A DNA stretch of 26,162 nucleotides from the NCBI GenBank assembly GCA_036847185.1, contig DAIUAM010000043.1:1-26162 (forward strand), given 5' to 3'. Below the pieces are notes generated by a model that did not search any database, was not told where the DNA came from, and saw only the letters and a list, made by a program, of their open reading frames with translations. Below, piece by piece: positions 21,623 to 26,162 of this stretch. Source of the stretch: UBA4738 sp002413305 (GTDB lineage Bacteria; Actinomycetota; UBA4738). Numbering within the stretch: the stretch's first letter is position 1; each line of letters begins with the position of its first letter. Position numbers and translations under genes: made by a program.

Positions 21623-22609
21623 TCACCCCACCCCAGTGGTCACCCGGCGGGGGTCCACGAGCGGCAGGAGCTCGTCGTGGATTCGTTCGACCTGCTCCAA
21701 CTCGTAGTTCCAGGGGACGAAGCAGACGTGCTGCACGCCAGCGTCGAAGTGCGCGGCGAGCTGGTCGGCGCACTGCTCGGCGGTTCCGCGAAGCGCGCTG
21801 TCGGGTGTGGATTCGCTCCAGGCGGCAACGTCGAAGTACTCGGCGACGAAGGCGCGGGCCTTGCGGTCCGCTGCCTCGAACGACTCGTCGATACAGATCG
21901 GCAGCTGCGCCACGTTGACGAGGGCGGACGAATCTCGACCGGCCTGCTCGGCGAAGCCTCGGATCTTAGTCCATGCCCGACCGAAGCTCTCCGCGGTGTA
22001 GAAGTACGTGAGCCACCCGTCCGACCGGGTGGCCACCCTGCGCAGGACCTTGTCCACATACCCGCCGATCAGCACGGCCGGCCGCGGAGACGTGGCCGGC
22101 TTCGGCAGCATGACCGCGTTGTTGAACGTCATCCCGTCGGCAGCACCGGTGACGCGTTCCTCGGTCCAGAATCGCTCAAGGACCTCGAGGTTCCGTTCGA
22201 AGATCCGCCCCCGGTCGGCGAAGTCCACTCCACAGGCCTCGAACTCACGCTCGTACCATCCGCTGGCCATCCCCACTACGAGGCGTCCCGGGCCGGCCAT
22301 TCGGTCGATGGACGAGGTCGCCTTCGCGAGCACGACAGGATTCCTTAACGGGAGGACCAGGATGCCCGTCCCGAGCTGCACCCGCCTCGTCGAGATGGCC
22401 AACCCGGCAAGGACGGACAGAGCCTCCAGGAACGGGAACGGGAACTTCGACCCCAGAAGGATGTGATCCCACACCCACAGGGAGTCGAAGCCGAGGGCCT
22501 CGGCGCGGCGGCCGTAGCTCAGGATTCGCTCCATGTCGGGGATCCTGGCGTGCGGAGTGAAGTTCTCGATCGCCAAACCGAACCTTCGCCCGTCCACACC
22601 GGCAGTCAT
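21623..22609 (-). CDS. LLM-class flavin-dependent monooxygenase (luciferase-like)
   Basis: 328 residues forming the bacterial-luciferase TIM barrel, with family markers GFDSLWVWDHI, RRVQLGTGILVLPLRNP, RLVVGMASGWYEREFEACGV and GRIFERNLEVLERFW. It would use reduced flavin (FMNH2 or F420H2) and oxygen or a C1/C=N substrate. The glycine-rich stretch that F420 enzymes share is not decisive here. First gene of operon B, with GGGGAGGA before the ATG and the promoter 25 bp further upstream. Oxidative ring cleavage of an N-heterocycle, as RutA does for uracil, is a plausible analogy only. Confidence 0.88.
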   Translation of the reverse strand: MTAGVDGRRFGLAIENFTPHARIPDMERILSYGRRAEALGFDSLWVWDHILLGSKFPFPFLEALSVLAGLAISTRRVQLGTGILVLPLRNPVVLAKATSSIDRMAGPGRLVVGMASGWYEREFEACGVDFADRGRIFERNLEVLERFWTEERVTGAADGMTFNNAVMLPKPATSPRPAVLIGGYVDKVLRRVATRSDGWLTYFYTAESFGRAWTKIRGFAEQAGRDSSALVNVAQLPICIDESFEAADRKARAFVAEYFDVAAWSESTPDSALRGTAEQCADQLAAHFDAGVQHVCFVPWNYELEQVERIHDELLPLVDPRRVTTGVG

Positions 22610-22633
22610 CGTCCTCCCCTACATGCTCGGGCC

Positions 22634-22663
22634 ACCCTATGTCCGGCCTTCGAGCGCAGTCAA
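22634..22663 (-). promoter_or_regulatory. Promoter of operon B
   Basis: On the minus strand TTGACT (22663-22658) and TAGGGT (22639-22634) are 18 bp apart. The -10 has the TAnnnT form common in GC-rich Gram-positives. Transcription would start near 22627, giving a leader of about 18 nt that contains the GGGGAGGA ribosome site of the LLM gene. Confidence 0.6.
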
Positions 22664-22680
22664 CGCCACGGTATGTGGCG
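22664..22680. promoter_or_regulatory. Candidate operator abutting the -35 box of operon B
   Basis: CGCCACGGTATGTGGCG is a perfect 6-bp inverted repeat around a 5-bp centre. It touches the -35 hexamer at 22658-22663, the position where an activator (or blocking repressor) would bind. The PucR-type protein of this window is the obvious candidate. A second loose inverted repeat, GGCAGTCGTCCTGCC, lies just beyond it. Confidence 0.45.
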
Positions 22681-22785
22681 GCAGTCGTCCTGCCTTACCA
22701 CAGATCGTTCACGCCCCCCGACTGCATCCACGGGCTGCGCCGACCCCTTCATGACCGGCGCCCGGCTCCTACTATCGTCTCTCGG

Positions 22786-23544
22786 ATGGAGCCGTGGCCC
22801 GTCTTCGTCGTGGCCGGCGCGGTGATCGGGACCCTCCTGGGACTCTTCGGGGTGGGCGGTTCTTCGGTCGCCACGCCTCTGCTCTCCGTGTTGGGTGTGC
22901 CCGGCCTCCTCGCGGTCGCCTCACCCCTCCCAGCGACCGTGCCGGCGGCGCTCGCGGCGGCCTGGCCCTACCTCCGCAACCGGGAGGCCAGGCCGCGCGC
23001 CGCAGGGTGGTCGCTACTCGGCGGCGTCCCCGCGACGATCGGCGGGGCCCTTCTGTCCCAGGTCGTGGGAGGCCGGGCGATCCTCATCGCGTCGGGCTTG
23101 GTGCTCGTGATCGTCGGGCTCCGGGTCATCCGGCCCATCGGAGAGGCGACCCGCCGGGCGGGCACCGAACGCCGGCGGAACCGCCCCCTGCTGGTGGCCA
23201 CGTCGGCGGGGATCGGGCTGTTCACCGGCCTGCTAGCCAACGGCGGGGGCTTCCTGCTTGTCCCCGCCTACCTGCTGGTCTTCGGCCTCACCATGCGCCA
23301 GGCGATCGGCACCAGTCTTCTGGTCATCGTCGTGCTGTCCATCCCCACGCTGGCCACACACTGGGCGCTCGGCCACATCGACTGGGCCGTGGCCGGGGCG
23401 CTGGCCCTCGGCGCCGTGCCGGCCAGCGCTCTCAGCGCGCGGCTCGCCCATCGGGTCGCAGGATCCACGCTGCGCCACACGTTCGGCTGGTTCCTCATCT
23501 CGAGCGGCGCGGCGTTCGTCGTCTACCGTGTCGTGCGGGCCTGA
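22786..23544 (+). CDS. TauE/SafE-family permease
   Basis: 252 residues with about eight hydrophobic segments. The two repeats of the family are visible: GTLLGLFGVGGSSVATPLLS near the start, and GLFTGLLANGGGFLLVPAYL in the second half, each with the G-x-G/GGG entry motif. Family members export sulfite, sulfonates or other organic anions across the membrane. The open frame begins earlier, but the ATG at 22786 starts the transmembrane protein. There is no good ribosome site, and a TACTAT at 22770-22775 would start RNA within a few bases of the ATG, so a nearly leaderless message is possible. It diverges from operon B and may carry one of its acids. Confidence 0.85.
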   Translation: MEPWPVFVVAGAVIGTLLGLFGVGGSSVATPLLSVLGVPGLLAVASPLPATVPAALAAAWPYLRNREARPRAAGWSLLGGVPATIGGALLSQVVGGRAILIASGLVLVIVGLRVIRPIGEATRRAGTERRRNRPLLVATSAGIGLFTGLLANGGGFLLVPAYLLVFGLTMRQAIGTSLLVIVVLSIPTLATHWALGHIDWAVAGALALGAVPASALSARLAHRVAGSTLRHTFGWFLISSGAAFVVYRVVRA

Positions 23545-24211
23545 CTGGACCTTTGCCCGCTGGGAGTGGGCGGCCTCACATGGCGGCCGGCTGAAGCCGT
23601 CATCCGAGGCGGGCGACGCCAGGCATACCACGGCATGCTCCGGGTCGGGTTCTTCCACGAGCTCGTCGGGGTCGGCTGTTGGAGGCGGACACAGGAGCAC
23701 CGCCAGGAGGTACGCTCCCGGCTCGCCGAGGACTGGCCGCACTTCCGCGTTGTCCGTCCACAGCGGACGATGAAGGAAAAGGGGTTACCTAATCCTCTCC
23801 ACTTCCAATGTCCGCGGAGGCTGCGAACGCTCCTGTCCCGGGTTCGGCCCGGATCGCGGGAACCTAGCCGCCGCCGACCGGGAAAGCCAGCAGGCTCTCG
23901 CAGCGGGCCGCCGGACGAAGGACGCGCAGACGCTGGGGCCGGCACTGACTGCTCGGGCGACGGTTGCCCTCGCCGCAGGGCGTCGCGGCGAAGCCGAGGA
24001 ATTGGCTTCCGAAGTGCTGCACTATGACCCGGCCGTGGCGCTATTGACCCTGACGGTTCCCACCCATCGTTCGCAGAACGCGTTGGCGTTCGGGGCTCGG
24101 ATAGGGGTCAAGAGGATCCCCGCACCCTCTGAGCGGAACACCTCGTCGAAAGAGCGAGTGAACTTGGTGTCCCGGTCGTGGATCAGAGACCTACGTAGAC
24201 ACTGCCTCGGT
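23545..24211. other. Degraded intergenic stretch without a supported intact gene
   Basis: No intact gene is supported here. From about 23635 to 23820 the plus frame reading MLRVGFFHELVGVGCWRRTQ is GC3-rich and may be a broken gene, but it has no ribosome site and I do not recognise it. From 23780 to 23815 the DNA turns AT-richer than its surroundings. A TPR-like coding remnant follows (23861-24060). Confidence 0.5.
23861..24060 (+). pseudogene. Remnant of a helical-repeat (TPR-like) regulator C-terminus
   Basis: The frame from 23861 reads NLAAADRESQQALAAGRRTK, then DAQTLGPALTARATVALAAG and RRGEAEELASEVLHYDPAVA. The pattern alternates small helices with the KDAQ-LGPAL-A and GRR-EA-LA-E-L motifs, as in the C-terminal repeats of large actinobacterial AfsR/LuxR-type or cyclase-ATPase proteins. 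A TGA interrupts this frame upstream near 23769 and no parent domain is present. Beyond 24060 the frame stays open to 24265 but loses the pattern. Confidence 0.4.
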
Positions 24212-24240
24212 TTGCGCTATCGGCCTCCCCGACGTAGCCT
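24212..24240 (+). promoter_or_regulatory. Possible promoter of the secreted Asp-box gene
   Basis: TTGCGC (24212-24217) and TAGCCT (24235-24240) are 17 bp apart. Transcription would start near 24247, leaving a short leader with the GGAGGGAGG ribosome site before the ATG at 24266. The -35 match is partial. Confidence 0.35.
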
Positions 24241-24265
24241 CGGAGCCCGCACGGAGGGAGGCTAG

Positions 24266-25705
24266 ATGCCACAACGTACGGCCCCTGTTGTCGCGGCGTT
24301 GTCGTCGCTGTTCGCCTTGGCTCTGACCGTCATGACCCTCCCTGCCCACGCGACGGCCCAATCGATCCCGCCCAACCACGATGCGAGCGCTATGACGGGA
24401 AACGAGGCGGAGGACGCCATCGCCGTCAACCCCACGAACCCTCTGAACATCGTCACCATGTCCACGTTGCCTGACGTAGTTAGCGGGCTCTTCGAGGGGG
24501 TGTCCTTCGACGGGGGCCAGACGTGGACGAGGCAGGTGATTGGGACCGGCGCCCCCCTTGGGGAGATCTGCTGTGACGAGCAGCTGACCTTCGATCGGTA
24601 CGGGAATCTGTGGATGGTCTATCTCCTCAACACCAACGGCAACGTGCCCATCGCCCTGTCGACGGATGGCGGCCTCACGCTGACGAAGGTAACCGAGATC
24701 GTCCCGACGAAGCCGACGGGAAGCAAGTCCCCGAAGAACGCCACCTCCAAGCGCCTCCGGGGCCCCACCAAGGGAGTTGGCGCCGACCAGCCCTCGATCT
24801 CAGCGGGCCCGAGCAGCGTGTGGGTGAGCTGGACGAGCTTCCCCTCCACGGTGGTGGAGGCATCAGGGGCCGCAGTGAGCGGCCTCGGCCAGCACGGGCA
24901 GTTCTCGACGCCGGAGCCCGTCCCAACGGCCAAGGGGAAGGGTGACTTCGGCGACACGGCGGTCGGACCGGACGGCCAGGTCATGGTGACCTACCAGGAC
25001 CAGACCAACGGCCAGGGAGGATCGCACATCTACACGGCACTCGACCCCGACGGCCTGGGCCCGGCAGGGTTCAACGACCCCGTGTTTATCGTGCACAGCC
25101 GGGTGGGCGGGTTCGATTACCTCCCGGTGCAGCCGGATCGCTCGGTCGACGCGGAGGCCAACCTGGCCTGGGACCGGAGCGGCGGCCTCCACGACGGGCG
25201 CGTCTACCTGGTGTGGACCCAGGAGGTCAAGAACGAGAGCGACAACATGGACATCATGCTCCAGCACTCCGACGACAACGGAGCGACGTGGAGCCCCGCG
25301 ATCAGGGTGAACGATGACTCCGGGACCAACAGCCAGGTCGACCCGTCCATCGCCGTGGACCAGGCCACCGGCGACGTGGCCCTGTCCTGGCTGGACGCTC
25401 GTAACGACCTCGGCACCGGAGGGCCCGGGGACACCGACGGCATACCGAACGATGACATCCAGATCTGGGCCACCTACTCGACGGACGGTGGGGACTCCCT
25501 CGCGCCGAACTTCCAGGTGAGCGAGGGGACCTCGAACGCCGTCGACGCCCAGAGCTTCTTCGACTACGGCGACTACACCCACGCGGCCTTCGCGTCTCAC
25601 CTGTTCTACCCCGCGTGGTCGGACAACTCCAACAGCACGGGGGACAATCCGGACGGGACACTTCACCAGCTCGATCTCTACACGGCGAGCGTCAGCATCC
25701 CGTAG
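24266..25705 (+). CDS. Secreted Asp-box (BNR/sialidase-fold) protein
   Basis: 479 residues, with an excellent ribosome site (GGAGGGAGG, 5 nt before ATG). Residues 1-32 are a Sec signal peptide ending near AHATAQS. The mature protein contains Asp-box repeats typical of beta-propellers: SFDGGQTW, STDGGLTL, SDDNGATW and STDGGDSL, plus repeated QPSISAGPSSVWVSWTS/DPSIAVDQATGDVALSW blade motifs. The catalytic Arg triad and Tyr of true sialidases are not evident, so glycan hydrolysis should not be assumed; a binding or structural propeller is as likely. Cys pair ICCDE may form a disulfide or metal site. It is a single-gene unit with its own promoter. Confidence 0.85.
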   Translation: MPQRTAPVVAALSSLFALALTVMTLPAHATAQSIPPNHDASAMTGNEAEDAIAVNPTNPLNIVTMSTLPDVVSGLFEGVSFDGGQTWTRQVIGTGAPLGEICCDEQLTFDRYGNLWMVYLLNTNGNVPIALSTDGGLTLTKVTEIVPTKPTGSKSPKNATSKRLRGPTKGVGADQPSISAGPSSVWVSWTSFPSTVVEASGAAVSGLGQHGQFSTPEPVPTAKGKGDFGDTAVGPDGQVMVTYQDQTNGQGGSHIYTALDPDGLGPAGFNDPVFIVHSRVGGFDYLPVQPDRSVDAEANLAWDRSGGLHDGRVYLVWTQEVKNESDNMDIMLQHSDDNGATWSPAIRVNDDSGTNSQVDPSIAVDQATGDVALSWLDARNDLGTGGPGDTDGIPNDDIQIWATYSTDGGDSLAPNFQVSEGTSNAVDAQSFFDYGDYTHAAFASHLFYPAWSDNSNSTGDNPDGTLHQLDLYTASVSIP

Positions 25706-25718
25706 CGTCGCCGCGCAG

Positions 25719-25785
25719 GTCGATGATCGTGCTGGAGGCGTGCCCCAGGCGCTCGGAGACCACCTTGGGGTTCGATGAAGACGCA
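25719..25785 (-). pseudogene. Tyrosine recombinase (phage-type integrase) C-terminal remnant
   Basis: The minus strand reads NPKVVSERLGHASSTIIDL, in the same frame as a preceding DASSS. NPKVVSERLGHAS is the hallmark block of XerC/phage-type integrases just before the catalytic Tyr region. The active Tyr and the rest of the domain are missing. It lies between the stop of the Asp-box gene and the hairpin at 25873. Confidence 0.5.
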
Positions 25786-25872
25786 TCAGGCGGAACCAAA
25801 CACAGACAGGGCCACGGGCTCGGGAATCCGATCCCCCTTGACTGGATAACCGAAAGGCGGGACCGTCACGAA

Positions 25873-25917
25873 AGCCCCCGGTTCGGACTGCACGCGCGGC
25901 CAGTCCGGCCGGGGGCT
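25873..25917. terminator. Strong bidirectional hairpin between convergent genes
   Basis: AGCCCCCGGTTCGGACTG (25873-25890) pairs with CAGTCCGGCCGGGGGCT (25901-25917): about 17 base pairs with one bulge and a 10-nt loop. It sits between the plus-strand Asp-box gene and the minus-strand gene at the window end, and overlaps the latter's stop codon. No T tract is present on either side, as often seen in GC-rich genomes. Confidence 0.6.
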
Positions 25918-26162
25918 ATCGCCTGGTCGAGTCCTTCAGGGCGTCCATCACGCCCAGGCGGAGGATCGGTTCGGCCTCCAGGTCGATCAGGACCTCCGCC
26001 AGATCCTCGGTCTCGCGTCGCTCATGGAGCTGGCGGATGGCGTCAGCTCGCACCTCGGGGGGTGCGGCCAGGAGGTCGAGCAGTTCACGTCGGGCACCTG
26101 CGGGCAGGCGGCGCAGGGTCTTGCGGATGCGGCGCAGGGTCTTGCGGATGCGGCGCAGGGTC
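25916..26162 (-). CDS. Hypothetical protein, C-terminal part (5' end outside window)
   Basis: The minus-strand frame is open from the window edge to TAG (25916-25918), giving about 81 residues. The visible part has heptad-like TLRRIRK repeats, then RRELLDLLAAPPEVRADAIR and EDLAEVLIDLEAEPILRLGV, ending KDSTRR. It is highly charged and helical, perhaps coiled-coil. Codon use is strongly GC3-biased, which supports real coding. I do not recognise a family. Confidence 0.6.
   Translation of the reverse strand, partial: TLRRIRKTLRRIRKTLRRLPAGARRELLDLLAAPPEVRADAIRQLHERRETEDLAEVLIDLEAEPILRLGVMDALKDSTRR
26108..26162. repeat. 21-bp tandem repeat at the window edge
   Basis: The unit GCGGCGCAGGGTCTTGCGGAT occurs at 26108-26128 and 26129-26149, and its first 13 bases recur at 26150-26162, where the window ends. 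In the minus-strand gene it encodes a seven-residue unit (IRKTLRR). The repeat number beyond the edge is unknown. Confidence 0.85.

Noticed and set aside
21242..22348. A 368-codon plus-strand open frame
   Set aside because: It is antisense to the LLM monooxygenase and the CoA-transferase alpha gene; composition is typical of a shadow frame.
25795..25850. Possible tRNA 3' end used as an attachment site near the integrase remnant
   Set aside because: A TCGGGAATCCGATCCC-like stretch hints at a T-arm, but no acceptor stem or anticodon arm can be folded around it.
26108..26162. CRISPR array
   Set aside because: The repeats are 21 bp, directly adjacent without spacers, and lie in a coding frame.

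Overview
The window looks like a contig from a GC-rich bacterium. Third codon positions are almost always G or C, Shine-Dalgarno sites are strong, operons use ATGA/GTGA stop-start overlaps, the promoter -10 boxes have the TAnnnT form, and the terminator-like hairpins lack a T tract. Actinomycetota or a GC-rich Chloroflexota-like lineage would fit, but I cannot place it more closely. No rRNA, tRNA or CRISPR array was seen.

Region 1 (1-338): the 3' end of an IS6-family insertion sequence, comprising the C-terminal 75 residues of the transposase and a terminal repeat, then the end of operon A.

Region 2 (339-10515, all minus strand, operon A): ten genes that appear to be read from one promoter at about 10546-10574. 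In transcription order they are an M20 amidohydrolase, an M24 creatinase/prolidase-type hydrolase, a SdhA-like flavoprotein, a FadR-type GntR regulator, a stand-alone SdhB-N-like [2Fe-2S] protein, a ferredoxin whose cluster appears to have an Asp ligand, a polar-amino-acid-type binding lipoprotein, a fused ABC permease-ATPase, a DUF1989 protein and a CynX/NimT-like MFS transporter. Together they suggest import and hydrolysis of an amide or guanidino-type nitrogen compound, followed by a soluble flavin/iron-sulfur dehydrogenation and export or exchange of a product.

Region 3 (10516-12648): an intergenic zone of decayed mobile DNA. It holds a fragmentary coding remnant, a frameshifted IS6-family transposase in the same orientation as the left-end copy, an isolated IS6-type terminus, a truncated small ORF, an IS3-type transposase tail and an IS1182-like remnant. 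A 17-bp inverted repeat then lies just before a PucR-type regulator.

Region 4 (12649-22609): the PucR-type activator on the plus strand faces an eight-gene minus-strand operon (operon B). Operon B runs from a LLM flavin monooxygenase through CoA-transferase subunits A and B, a DUF6282 metal-dependent hydrolase, a maleate-isomerase/Asp-Glu racemase-type protein and the FAD, [2Fe-2S] and molybdopterin subunits of a xanthine-dehydrogenase-type hydroxylase. Nearly every junction overlaps by 4 bp or abuts. The set reads as a hydroxylate, ring-open, isomerise and CoA-activate pathway for an N-heterocycle or similar compound. A clear promoter and an adjoining palindrome precede it.

Region 5 (22786-26162): a TauE/SafE permease, about 0.7 kb of degraded DNA, a secreted Asp-box (BNR/sialidase-fold) protein, a tyrosine-recombinase remnant, a strong hairpin, and the 3' end of a minus-strand gene that runs off the window through 21-bp tandem repeats.
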